Shown: piece by piece, positions 1 through 10,718 of the stretch
Position numbering within the stretch: the stretch's first letter is position 1
Layout of the letters: each line of letters starts with the position of its first letter
Program-made: the position numbers and the translations under genes
Assembly: GCA_013368375.1 (NCBI GenBank)
Contig: JAACJP010000034.1
Location: forward strand, 248,001-312,000
Length of the DNA stretch: 64,000 nucleotides
Direction: 5' to 3'
Source of the DNA: Tricholomella constricta
Lineage: Eukaryota; Basidiomycota; Agaricomycetes; Agaricales; Lyophyllaceae
Notes under the pieces: generated by a model
What the model saw: only the letters and a program-made list of their open reading frames with translations
Database searches by the model: none
What the model was told of the DNA's origin: nothing

Positions 1-381
1 AGGCTCCGCGAGAGAGTACTCATGCTCTTGAATAATCCGGAATTCTCGAATACGTTGTAGTGGTCGTTGTAGAAGGATGAGCAGGCCCAACATACTTACA
101 CGTGGGGTGCGATTCTCTTGGCATTGGCATTGACATGGAAGAGAATCGTCACTGCGCACTTGAGGCTTTGAAATATACGCTAATGGCCAGATGATAGTGA
201 CTCCGTTCAGGAATAAAAATTTAAACATTGGAATGGGCAAGTTGAACGGAATGAGTTGACATATAAAGCAATGGCCCCCGGCAAGCTCAAATGTTACAAA
301 CGAATGTAGTTGATGCACTAAGGCTCAGAACAGACGAGTCCATGGTATACTGAAACTAACCTCACCGGAACCTACTACCGC
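1..381. other. No gene seen; probable 3' flank of the cupredoxin gene
   Basis: I see no supported coding region here. It lies just downstream of the stop codon of the minus-strand cupredoxin gene, so part of it is presumably that gene's 3' UTR. AT-rich tracts occur around positions 218-232. Confidence 0.5.
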
Positions 382-1163
382 TCAAAGCATGCCGAAGACC
401 AAGAAAGACAGCGCTCCCAGGAGGAGACCACCGGATTGAGCAACCTTCCCAGCTGCGTTGGACGGCGATGAGGGGCCAGGCGAGGTCTCGCTGGGGGCGT
501 TGGTTGCATCGGACTCGCTTGCCGAGCCTCCTGTCGTGGAGGAGGGGGGTGGGGAGGCAGGCTCCTTGGCCGCGTTCTCTTTAAATGCCGCAGCAGTCTG
601 GGTGCTGGTGGGGTTGACGGCCAGGATAGCCCCTTTGTTGCATAGGCCCCCGGCTTCGTCGAAAAACCAGAGAGGGTCGGTGCTGTTCACCGTGACCTCG
701 TACCTGGGAAGCCCGGGAGCATCGACGGTAAGGTCGTCAGATACCTATTGGATTTTTATTAGTGCCCCGTGAAAGTTAACAGAACGATCTGCATACCGTA
801 TGAACGCCGGTATTGATACCACCACTGTCTGTGCATGGGTTCTGGAAGGTAGATTCTGAAGGCGAGTGGGACGCAAGGTGAGAAAGTGACTATTAATAGA
901 CATTAAACGCAGTACGCACGAACAACGCTGTGCTGTCCGCTGCGGAACTCCCAAACAATGGTATCGCCTACTGCGGGGTGGATGACAGAGGGATCAAACC
1001 CAATGCCTTTCTTTCTGTGCTCAGAGTCAGAAAGTATGTGCGAGAAGGTACATGGAGATGACACTGACCCAGTCGTCTCGTCCTTGCCAACTCCAACCAG
1101 ATATTCTGCTCCAAAAACGAGAGGAAGGAGGCTGAGAGAAAGGGTGAGAACGGTGCACTTCAT
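382..1163 (-). CDS. Secreted GPI-anchored cupredoxin-like protein
   Basis: A three-exon gene for an extracellular serine-rich cupredoxin. The start at 1163 gives MKCTVLTLSLSLLPLVFG, a clear signal peptide. The plastocyanin-like domain follows: the segment VGDTIVWEFRSGQHSVVQ, then NPCTDSGGINTG, then VTVNSTDPLWFF with GGLCNKGAILAVNP. The first intron begins GTGCGT after HSVV and ends at a CAG that gives Q-S-T-F-Q-N-P-C. The second begins GTATGC and ends ATAG. After the domain comes a Ser/Thr/Pro-rich stretalk-like linker and a hydrophobic C-terminus (GGLLLGALSFLVFGML), the classic pattern of a GPI-anchored fungal wall protein. Related proteins are abundant in Agaricomycetes; their metal binding and role are mostly untested. 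An upstream in-frame Met at 1286 would bury the signal peptide, so I prefer 1163. Confidence 0.85.
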
Positions 1164-1399
1164 TAGTGGTAAGCAAGTGGTAAGTGAAAGAACAAGAAAA
1201 GAATGACGGGGAGTTAGCGCGAGTGTTGAATGTTCGGAAGCTATTCGCCACTCGGAGATTTGATATTTGTTCTTGTTTGCAAGCACTGTGCCTCTTCCGA
1301 GTCCTGCTCCGATATCTTTTCGATAATATCTGACATCAAGTCCACTAGATCTTCGTCCCCGTCGTGCATCTGTTACTGAAATCTAGGACTTGAGGCAAC

Positions 1400-1740
1400 A
1401 TCTCTCCTTTTCCCTTCACCTCAATGTCGTTGCCACCGCCCCCCAAGGCTTTCGGAAGTGTATGGCATCAGTGCGCCCCAGTAGGTTCTTGGCGACCTCG
1501 TAGTCTGCTCCGAACATGCCGTTCACAATGAGCATGATGTCTCTGTTACATGCTTAAGCGGCCTTGCTCGAGAAACCGTCGGGCGACTGGATTACAACGC
1601 GTCGATATACTGGATGCTAGACAGGTGCGCATTGCTTGCGTCAAGGATGGGAGTCCGGGCAATTGGAACCTTGAGGCCATCCATGGACAGGAAGTGCTTT
1701 TATAATTTGGTACTGTGGCCTCCGTTGCTTTCATCATCGC
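1400..1740 (-). pseudogene. Possible relic of an unidentified minus-strand gene
   Basis: Read on the minus strand, about 1696-1590 gives HFLSMDGLKVPIARTPILD followed by ASNAHLSSIQYIDAL and a stop. About 1530-1420 gives MLIVNGMFGADYEVAKNLLG followed by RTDAIHFRKPWG. Both have protein-like composition but lie in different frames and are separated by stops, with no complete start-to-stop model. I do not recognise the family. It could be a decayed gene or chance. Confidence 0.2.
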
Positions 1741-3104
1741 CTTTCCGTTTTTCTCTTTCTGGTAATATTTAAGACGACGCTTTCTAGTTTCAAGGCTCTG
1801 AAACTCAGCACTTCACTGGAGTAACGCACTCTGCCGCCAAAATGACCTCTGATGTTGCGGGGAGGTGGTATCGGTGTGTTGAATAATTATTCATAAGCCA
1901 GTTACAGGACATACAGTATACCTTGATCTAATCACATATGACTAATTTCTGAAATCGACGAAACTTACTGTATGGTGACTGCCCAAAGTGGCGCAAGGTC
2001 GAACGTAAATATGAGAAGATTTTTGTTTGGATGCACGATCAAGACGAGAAAGTTGGGGTGATTGCCTTGAAGGTATATTCTGCTGGTCATGAATTGACTG
2101 TCATATTGCTAGGTCTCATAGGTTATTGAGATCCATAGTGGAGTGAGCATGTTGCGCAAAAGTCCGAGTACAGGCATTTCACGCCTTCAGGGAGGTCGGA
2201 AGTCCCCAAGACCATCTTTAAGCGCGGGATACGCATCGCGATACGGAATGTCAGCGCCAGCCGAGCTCGGTACATTAAATTAGTTGCTGGAGACGGACAC
2301 GTGAGGGACGGAATGCTCAAAGTAGACTTGTAATACTACTCGGTACTTCTGAAGTATATACATTGGTGGGAAACAGGGAATAACATGGTTACGAAAGGTC
2401 ACAAACGACACGGGAACACAGACTACCTCATATAGAGCTACGAGATGTCCTGGATCCAGACAATAAACTGGCAAGTCAAAGACGCCGTCGTCAGCCTCCG
2501 TAGAATGCAAGGACGAGTGCACGCGAGCTGCAGGAAAAGCTTACCATGGTAGGCTAATGAGGGCTTAGTGGCTTGGTATCAGACGCGTTCCAGGGGCGCC
2601 TGTGCATCCGTCAGAGCCACACTTCACGGGCACTGGTACATATTGGTCGGGTAGTAAAGATCTGCCGCACTTAAGCAGCCCATGTGTCAATGAGCTGTAT
2701 AGGGCGTCCAGGCAATAGACAAGGAGTGGGTAGCTATGATTTCCGCAGACATATAATTCATATGCTAGGTGGCACATGCTTTAGGCTACAACTTCAACCG
2801 ATAAGTCAGGCTGATAGCGTGAGAGGTAGGCTCGAGACTTACAGTTATGACGATCTGGGATGCGTTGGAGACTTGTTAAGAGGGGAGTTGTGGGATGGAA
2901 ACTCTGGATGGCGAGGTCTTTTATATCTTTCAGTCGTCCAATATCCCGAAGTGGAATTAAGGAGATCAAGGAGTTATACAGGAATCGCTGTGCAAGTAGG
3001 AACATCTTGGGAACACGAGGCAGAGAATACGACATTTTGAAGCCCAGGATCAATCTGGTATGGAAGAATCTCTCAGAGTGTGATTCGGAAAGACAGGAAG
3101 AAAC

Positions 3105-3866
3105 ATGTACTATGTGGCGCGATGGAAGTTGAGGACACCCGACCGTGTGAAGATTATCAGAATCAAAGTCGTCCCACGCCCGCCGGCGTTCGTGTACGCT
3201 GCTATTCCTATCTACTTACTAGCACAGCCCAGTCTTCCGGGAGGTGCAACTTTTGCTCAAGTTTGCCTCGAAAATCGAGTCAGTGAAGACTCCTCTCCCA
3301 TTGTCTCGTCTCTGTTTCATGTGGACTACAGGCCTTCAAGTTCCTTCTGACTCCCCGACAAACCTTTCTGCTTTGCGCGACATGTGCACTTGACTGAGGA
3401 GTGTGAATTCTGCTTCATACCTCTCCATCATCGGCGGGCTCTACCACTGGAATTCTCGGATCAGCTGGGAATGTGCTTAGATCGACCGAGCGACCCCTCG
3501 CCTCTTCCTTCACACCACGGTCTGAAAGTGGACTCGTGCAAAATGCTTCGTAATTTGCTAATTCCAATTAACGTGGAAACACTGCACGTTGCCTATACGT
3601 ACTTCACTAGGAAGGATTGCTGGAAATTGGGCCTTGAGAATCAAGAAATTCCGAGCCACTTGTATATACCAAACTCCATCGCAGCATTGTCCGACTGCGT
3701 CCCGCGACTCGAAGGTCTACCACACGATCAACGGAGATTCACCTGCATTGATCAGTCTCTTCTGACAGGGACTAAACAGCGGGGGAGGGGGAAGGGGGGA
3801 GCCTTTGAACAGTTTGCACACCCACATATTCCTTCGTCGCATTCCGTTCTCCATCAGCAGTCCTGA
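3105..3866 (+). pseudogene. Long open frame broken by one stop, no known family
   Basis: This frame is open from 3105 to 3866 except for a single TGA at 3348-3350. The downstream part (3384-3866) encodes 160 residues beginning MHLTEECEFCFIPLHHRR. No domain, signal peptide or repeat is apparent. Either it is a decayed or unannotated gene, or a chance open frame. The neighbouring sequence contains no other coding signal. Confidence 0.15.
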
Positions 3867-5014
3867 TGAACGGCTACGTAAGGCCATAAATCGTGCTGTT
3901 GACACGATCGTCAAGTCAGGATTGCGAGAACTTTCGAATGGGCTTGAAGCGACTTCTTCACTGGTTCCGCCGCCACTGGTTTTCCACTCGATAGCAAAGA
4001 CTCGTCTATCGCAGGTTGCGACTGTAGTGCCTGTTCTCGCTGGCTGCCACTAGTATCTTCTTTTGATCTCGGCATTAGGAATAAACATGTGGCCTCTCGA
4101 TATTCCTACCCTCCTAGCCGCACCATTGCCCTCACATGTCCTGTGTACAGCACCATATCGCAGCACATTTAGAATTGCCTTCACTTCAAGTTCCCGTAAT
4201 ATCAGAGGCGATATGAACTGCCGTGTTTGTCAAATACAGATGCTGCATTTGACGACAGTTGAGAATCACTGTATGATAGGCACTTGTCGCTGCAGCATGT
4301 CCTGGCTAGCATGCACGGCGCACGCCCCGCGCACAAGTTTTGGTCCGAGCCGAGAGTGGAAGCCGGCCACGACAAGGAAGTGATCGTTTGTCTTCAGACG
4401 GTAGCGAGGAAATGCGTTCAGAAAGAAAAAGGCTGCAAAATAGAGAAATTTCCTTGAGGAATGTAATGAGCTTCCAGAACCATGTCGAAAGCTACGATGT
4501 AAAGCTCAAGGTCGCTAAAAGATACTATTATCCGCGTGAAGTCCGCGACGACGTTTCGGTAGTTTATTAGAGAGCTCCCATCTACCCCAGTTTGGAGACG
4601 GCAGTACAAGCGTTATCTCCGCACAGGGATCGGCGGATAAGAGGAATGTCAGTTCAGCGGGTCCCATTGTCACATGGACATCGAACTATTGGAACCTCGA
4701 TAATCAATCCTGTTAGATAATGGCTGTTCCGTCGCACCAATACCGAGAAAGACGGCCGCTTTTCCTTTCTGAAGAATTGAAGGACGTGATGGTTTGCCAG
4801 TGGCAAGATTCGGACCTTATCTTATCGCCTCTCTCCTCCGTGTCCATCAATATCGAATTCGATCTGTACTGCTGACTCTCATTCCTGCAAATTCTCAACA
4901 AGCGTTAAAGTCATTATCAAGGCGAACATTTTAAGTACTAGTGCTCATGGCACATTATTTCTGCGGCTAGTAAGTAGTCCTATCCTCTCGACGATCGTCC
5001 GCAGAGCTCAGCGC

Positions 5015-7052
5015 TCAGCTGCCGCACTGGCCAGGCTTCTTGATGGGCGTCGCGACGAAGGGGCCGTTCGCGCACTGGAATCCGAGGGTATCCTGCTCAC
5101 CGGCCGCGAGCGATGTCGGGTCGCACAATACGTTTGCCTCCTTGGCGTTCGTGTGCGTGCGGATCTCGATGTCCTCGAGGGAGATGTCCACGGCTGTGAG
5201 GACAGGAGAGGGAAAGCGGAAGTCAGCGCTGGGTGAGGGATCGCGAGCTGCAAATAAGACGTACCGGTGCCAGGGTAGAGATCGAAGATAACAGACTTGG
5301 GCTCGTCGAGGCCGGGCACGTAGTTCCAGCACGGGTCGCTGATGCAGGTTCCGTCAGCTGCGAAGGGTGTTAGCAATGGATTGGATTTCGTGGCGCAATG
5401 GCAAATATGATGACGCACTCCAGCTGGTACCGAGGGTGCCCTTGATGTTCTTGTATCGGAAGTTCGAGACGCGGGTGCTCGACTTGTTTGGGTTGTCGGG
5501 GCGGGGGCCCTTATCCTGGTCATAGTAGCTGTTGTAAAGGAGAGACACGGACATGAGGCGAGCACTTAAAGCAGAACAAGCGAGAACTTACTTCTGGGTG
5601 ATGAAGATTCCAGTCGAGACGTTGATGAGAGTGATGTCCTCCCAGGCGATGTTATCCGCGAATCCCTGGCCGCCGGTCCAGCTCTTGAACTACACAAGCC
5701 CACAATCAGCACAACTGTGCCTAATGTTGTGATGGAAGAGAGCAGTTGGAACGCACTCGAGCACCATAGACTGCACCCTCCATCGTCCAGTTCTTGAACA
5801 GCACGTTCTGGACGGTGTGGTTTGCACTGTTGCGGCCGAGAGAGCCAATGGAAAGACCGTGCGAGGCGAAGCCGCAGTAGCCGTTCTTTGCGACGATGTC
5901 CTTGGCGCCGTTGATTACAGAAACACAGTCGTCGCCGTTGTGGCCATAGTAGCTGCAGGTTGCAAATGTTTAGGAGTTGTGACGGAGAGGTAAAAAGAAT
6001 ATGCACCCGTCGACGGTGATGTTATGGCCAGAAAGGTTAAAGCCTGAGATATGGAACGTAAAAGTGAGTTATAGACCGAAGCTGACTGGGGTGTGTAGAT
6101 TACCATCGCTGCGAAAAGGGATGAGCAACTGGCGTAGAATTTCGGATAGAATAAGGAACTTACGTGTTGAAGGGGAAGCTCTGTTAGGGAGGCCAAACGA
6201 GCGATTCATCAGATTCAAATGGAAAGCAAAGCCCAGGGGAATGGCTTACAATGGTCGAGTCGCGTGTGCTGTTGTTGGGCGCTGCGTCGACAAAATGGTT
6301 CTCCACGCGGATGTTCTTTCCGGGGAGGTTCCACCCCCAAGCGATGGGCTTGATGACCTTGAGGTCTTTGAGGAGACCTCCAGTGACGTTGAAGGTCGCC
6401 AGTTGCGGGCGGAGCACCTGAGTGTGTTATCAGATGAGTTTACGAGGTGATACATTGCTAAGAGAGCGCGTACCCGGTTGCCAATGTCCCACCACTGTTG
6501 GCCGTATCCGTTGAAGCGGCCCCATTCGAAATCTTTAGAGCCTACGATGGTAACGTCGGTTCCTTGAATGTAGAACCACGGCGTCGCATAGGTCTGGGTG
6601 GCCGAGGTGTCAGCACGGGGAGCGCAATGCTAGAAGGCATTGTAAGGGCGACGCACACTGGGCTGGTTCTGTGTAACGTTGATGGCGCGCTGAACGGTGC
6701 CCATGTCCTTGGGCAGGTTGAGATTACCATTTAGGTGTACTACGACGTTTTCTATTCACAACAAAAAGTCAGGTCAACAAATATAACCTGTGCTGGAAGT
6801 GCTGAGGAATGACATACTAAGTCCAGCGAGGGTGATTGGCGTGTGAGCATTATAGTCCACCTTCTGAAACTCGATGACCGAGTCCTTCCGGCAATCCTTA
6901 AAGGCCTTCAGGATGTTGTTCGAGTCGTCCTTGCCGTTCTTGTTGTGCTTCACCGTGCACTTTTTGATGTTGATCTTGCCGGCATCGGCGGGAATAGAGA
7001 CTGCCGCCAGCACCAGAACTAGCGCGGCCAGATAGGTTTGGGAGAAGATCAT
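5015..7052 (-). CDS. Secreted GH28 polygalacturonase (exo-acting type)
   Basis: A many-exon glycoside hydrolase family 28 gene. The start at 7052 gives a signal peptide (MIFSQTYLAALVLVLAAVSI, then PADAG). All GH28 hallmarks are present in order: NTD (FPFNTDGFNLSG), the double Asp in HNGDDC, the His in SHGLSIGSLG, and the Arg/Lys pair in YGARFKSW. The hydrolysis catalysts are therefore intact. The R-F-K-S-W form and the N-terminal block resemble exo-polygalacturonases and related exo-pectinases rather than endo enzymes; exact substrate is uncertain. Exons are tiny near the active site: 6164-6180 (17 nt), 6104-6108 (5 nt) and 6007-6043 (37 nt), with introns of 55 and 60 nt between them. The 5-nt exon carries the NTD aspartate. 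Other exons include the N-terminal one down to about 6817, with GTATGT as donor, and the C-terminal one ending KKPGQCGS at 5015. The enzyme would act outside the cell on pectin. Confidence 0.92.
6104..6108 (-). other. 5-nt micro-exon of the GH28 gene (NTD aspartate)
   Basis: On the minus strand the preceding exon ends AAC-AC before GTAAGT. The five bases CGATG lie between an acceptor (TTTTCGCAG) and a donor (GTAATC). The next exon begins GC-TTT-AAC. Joined, they read N-T-D-G-F-N, the universal GH28 signature. Skipping the five bases gives an immediate stop. The two flanking introns would be 55 and 60 nt, normal for this genome. Confidence 0.85.
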
Positions 7053-8017
7053 CTCGACTGCGAGCTTGAGAGGTGGGTGGAAATCAACAGCAGACTGTGA
7101 CTACCCTTAACCTCAGAATTATCCGAGCTTTATGCAATGTTGCCAGCGGGGTAGGTCGAAGGCAGGCGGCCCGGGAGAGACGTCGGACCGCGTACGTTGA
7201 GCGCCCCAAGGGCCCGCAGGCTAGGATCAGTAGCAAAGCGAAATTGCCTGGCAGAAGCCGTGGTGGGGAAATAGGACCATGTGTTGCAAACGACGCCAAG
7301 GGGTGCGGCATCTAAACGGGTGTGGGGAAATTTGGACGGGGCTAGGGATGACGCGAGGGGGAGCAGCTGACTTGCGGTCCATGTGGCAAGCGGGATAGGC
7401 GCGGTTGGCGGCATTGCCTAATCTGGATTGCCCCCGCCGTATCGTCAGTCGCAAGTTTCAGATATTCGACAAATTTCCTTTCCTCACAACCCCTGTCCTA
7501 CCCCCGTTTCGACGCGCTGATCCGGCTGATAAGACACATTTTGAATGTTGGATTCGTAGACGTGGAGGAGGCGGGCCGACGACGGGCCGCATCATCGTAA
7601 TGACGTTCTTCGACTCGAACCTTCCCAACAAGCACCGATGGCGGAGCAAGGGTGTATAGGTGCGGCAGGGACGAGCGCAGGTGTGGTCGGCGTCTTGCAA
7701 GGGGTGCAAATTGTGCCGTGCTATGAAGAAGCATTTCAAAAACAACAACCTGGTAAGGCGCTATGGATATGATAAGCATCTAGTCGTCTGAAATAATATC
7801 CATTTTCGATGAGTGCGCATGTCAAAGGGCGCACTTCGGCGACTCTGCGGTAGATAGTTGAGAAATAAAAATACATCGCTGGACGCGAAAAGCAATCACG
7901 AAAGCAAGTAAGGTATAGATACGAAAAATCTGAGCCGCGCGGCAGCCAAGCATGAGCATTAACCACGGTGACGAGGCATCAGACGCGACTTACATTCATT
8001 CCAAGGTCAAATCAGCC
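7053..8017. other. Intergenic region upstream of the GH28 gene
   Basis: About 965 bp between the GH28 start and the 3' end of the minus-strand gene at 8018. It should contain the GH28 promoter. Several overlapping open frames occur on both strands in this GC-rich part, but none has domain similarity or a coherent start and stop. I see nothing else supportable. Confidence 0.5.
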
Positions 8018-9186
8018 TTAAGGAACAGCAACAGCCTCCTGCGCGTATTCCAGGCCCCCCTCCTCGGCCAGATCATCCACATCCTCCACATCAAGTCCCA
8101 GACACAGCTGCGCGAGACCCAAATCATGCAGCCGCGTCATCTTCATCAGCATGCTAAGCCCCACTCCCACGTCGCCCTGTGCATTGTTCTCCCCGGGCCC
8201 ATTCAGCAGCGCCCATGTGTAGTCATCGAGCTCGTCCTCCGTTTGGCCCCACGCCATACGGATGGCGCCGGGGTAGTTGAATGACGCGACAACGAAGCAT
8301 ACGGGCGAGCCTGCATCGGAGTGAGACGAAGCACCCATCATTCATGAGTATTGGACTGGAAGAGAATAAGACGGGGGTCATACACAGTCCGCTGAGCGCT
8401 TGCTCGCACTGGAGTTGCGACGACGGAAGTAACTCGCTTGGTGAGTCTGGCGCATGGTCTGGCAGGTGGTTGGGGAGGATGTCGCCGAGGCGGTAGAGCC
8501 GCTGGCACGCAGGGCATATTCGACTCGTGGCACGGCTTTTGTTGTACCAGAGGATCTAGAAGTATACAGAGTTCGAGTGAGCATTTGGTGCGAGATAGGG
8601 TGAAAGGAAAGACATACGAGAGCGGTCTCTTCTGGAAGCACCGTCATCAGCATCTGCAGCACCTCTTCCTGCGCAAACTCGGCACATAGCGGGATCTGCA
8701 GCTTTTCAACATGGAAACGGTGAGACATAGAGATATGGGAGAACGCACACTAAGGGCCGGTGGTTGAGCAAAGAACGATCCCAGAAATGCACGCGTGTCG
8801 CGCACACGCGGCCCGTTTCCGGGGTCATGGATAAATGGCAGCTGAGGTGTGGGTATTGGCGCCGCCGCTTCCTCGTCCTCGTCCTTCCGCTCAGACAGAA
8901 GGTACTCACGACGCCCGTGCAACTCGAAATCAGAGCCGTGCGCAAGCCTGTCCTCCACAGGCGAGATTTCGACGTCTTTCATTACCCGGGCGTCGGGCGG
9001 GGGCGTGAGGAGCCGGGCAGGTGAAGGCGAACGGGAAGAGCAACTGTCGCCATCATCGTCCCGGTCGCAATTGAAGCTCGAGGACGCCGAGGACTCCTGT
9101 ACCATCGAGGGGCGGGGCTTGCTGTGGTCCTGTCTACCCCGTTTATGGGATTTCCGTTTCTTCTTTATGTTAGAGGGGCCGGGCAT
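8018..9186 (-). CDS. Conserved basidiomycete protein of unknown function
   Basis: The start at 9186 opens a basic N-terminus (MPGPSNIKKKRKSHKRGRQD), a candidate nuclear localisation signal. An acidic, Ser/Pro-rich low-complexity segment follows (DRDDDGDSCSSRSPSP). The conserved part begins after an intron around 8700-8750 with IPLCAEFAQEEVLQMLMTVL. After a second intron around 8530-8610 it continues ILWYNKSRATSRICPACQRL with YRLGDILPNHL. The paired cysteines in RICPACQRLYRLGD look like half of a zinc-binding knuckle. The last exon begins SPVCFVVASFNYPGAIRMAW and ends with an acidic tail before the stop at 8018. The pattern resembles conserved hypothetical proteins of Agaricomycetes; I cannot assign a function. 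Exon joins are inferred from frame only. Confidence 0.7.
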
Positions 9187-9305
9187 GGCGCGCGAGAGGG
9201 CGCGGATGGATGTTCGAAACGAAGAAAGATTGTGACATGCCCAAGTCGCGTCGGGTCACCAAGTGTCACGCAAGCTACGCGTCGCGTCCGTGACGCTCTC
9301 GCCGG

Positions 9306-10135
9306 AGCACTCAATAACAGGCCTGAACTACTTCTTCAAAAATTACCCCCCTCTTGGAGCACCACTTGCTTCCTTGTCCTTAATCTAGACAGAGCCTAAC
9401 AGGGCTTTGGCCCAGGTCGCATTTCCAGAGGGTGATATTCCCAACTATGGGACGATCATGCAGCCGAAGTTCTGCGGAGAGTAAGCGGTATGTTGTTGCT
9501 TCGAAATACATATCGAGGTAACCCCCTGTATGTCTAGGTATTGGAACACTTGTTTAAACATGAAAGAGTGGAAGAAGGCGCCACAGAGGAATTCTTCATC
9601 TTCACGAAGTCTGCCAAGTTGCGTGAAATGCTCGAGGATGTATTCAAACTCGAGAGGTCGGTCCAGGAGCCCTCTCCCGCAGCTGGCACAGTTCATATTC
9701 ACCAATGATTAATCGCGCACGATCTCCAGGCTATAGACAGGTAATACAAACACGCAACGTCTCTGTCTACCAGCTTTTAGGCGCAGGATGCATGAAATAA
9801 TTTACGCCTGTCAGATCTATAAGCAACAACAGATGGCTATCGGTTCTAAACTTGGCAGTGTTCAGACGAGATGTGGGCTGACTGTACCCCCTTCGTGACC
9901 TTTCATGCGTCCGACAGCCTCCCGAAATGCAGCAAGAAATTATTGCGAAATTGGATGAGACATCGACTCCGATTGAACTTTTGAGGCGTGGTGACCTATC
10001 TGCTTTTAAATTAATTTTGCTCACACGGTGTTTTCAGATTACTGCATGTCAAGGGTCTCGGGCTGGTATGTTCATCGACAATGCGGAGGTTGGAAGTGCC
10101 ATCAAGAGGTGCCACTTGCTGATTCTGGAGCAAAC
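9306..10135 (+). pseudogene. Truncated, decayed copy of the downstream SNF2 helicase gene
   Basis: This stretch is a diverged copy of pieces of the helicase gene at 55,779-60,573, in the same orientation. About 9306-9662 matches 58528-58880; about 9690-9900 matches 59238-59520; and about 9910-10135 matches 60480-60700, including the 3' end and downstream flank. Blocks in between are missing. Introns are retained (for example the one ending GTCTAG before TATTGGAACACTTG), so it arose by DNA duplication and not from mRNA. It is dead: the donor GTTCTTC of the parent reads CTTCTTC, a TGG codon has become TAA near 9480, and several indels are present. No intact reading frame survives. Confidence 0.85.
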
Positions 10136-10718
10136 GTGCAGACATTGAATGGTTCCCTGATGTCGCCGCGTTCCTGAGGTGTTCCCTAGTGTTCCTGACT
10201 GGCGACCCATCGATGTCCCATGGGGAAAATCGTAGCGGAAAGGACGATACCCAAGAAGTGAGAAAAGGGAGGCGGGAACTGGGGAGATTGAGCCAGAATG
10301 ACCAGATGTAGCCTTGTAGAAAGACTTTCTATGAGAAGACAGCGTCGAGAGACCTTGCTCGCGAGTTCAGAGCATTTCTTCTGTTCGATCGCAAGGTGTG
10401 CGCCATGTCGGCGCGCGACGTCGGCAAATACTCGATAAGGCAACAATCATGCATGGATAGATGGACAAAGTGACCTGGCTCAGTGTCTGAGAACAACAAG
10501 GATGGGACCTCGAGGAGCGACGAGAGAGGCTGAGCGCCGACATCTCATCTCACATCAAGAGCGACCCTGATCACGCTGAGCTTGGCCATCAAGACTACTA
10601 AACATTGTCCACTGCGGCCAGCTCACCTTCTATTTAGTACGTTATCACCCTTCTCTCTTGTAGCTGAAGCTTTCAGGGCTCCCCTTCCACTCCTTTACCC
10701 TTCCTCGCCACGGCGGCC
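10136..10718. other. Intergenic region, probable promoter of the GT61 gene
   Basis: About 580 bp without a supported gene. The end nearest the GT61 start has a TATTTAGTA element at about 10631-10639 and a pyrimidine-rich leader (around 10647-10710), as is common in fungal promoters. Confidence 0.45.

Larger units (their letters stand above)
1164..5014. other. Gene-poor 3.9-kb stretch with only weak or decayed coding traces
   Basis: No recognisable intact gene. There are three traces. First, two short minus-strand stretches at about 1400-1740 read like protein in different frames. Second, a short plus-strand stretch near 1842-2072 could be read across a putative intron. Third, a plus-strand frame at 3105-3866 stays open for 254 codons apart from one stop at 3348-3350. 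None matches a family I know. The region may be relic sequence between the cupredoxin and the GH28 gene. Confidence 0.5.

Noticed and set aside
6597..6690. Possible further micro-exon in the GH28 gene near NQPS-TYATPW
   Set aside because: Moving the donor two bases downstream (AGT before GTGCGT) restores the frame without any extra exon.
9306..10135. Processed (retroposed) pseudogene
   Set aside because: Parent introns are still present in the copy, so it derives from DNA and not from spliced mRNA.
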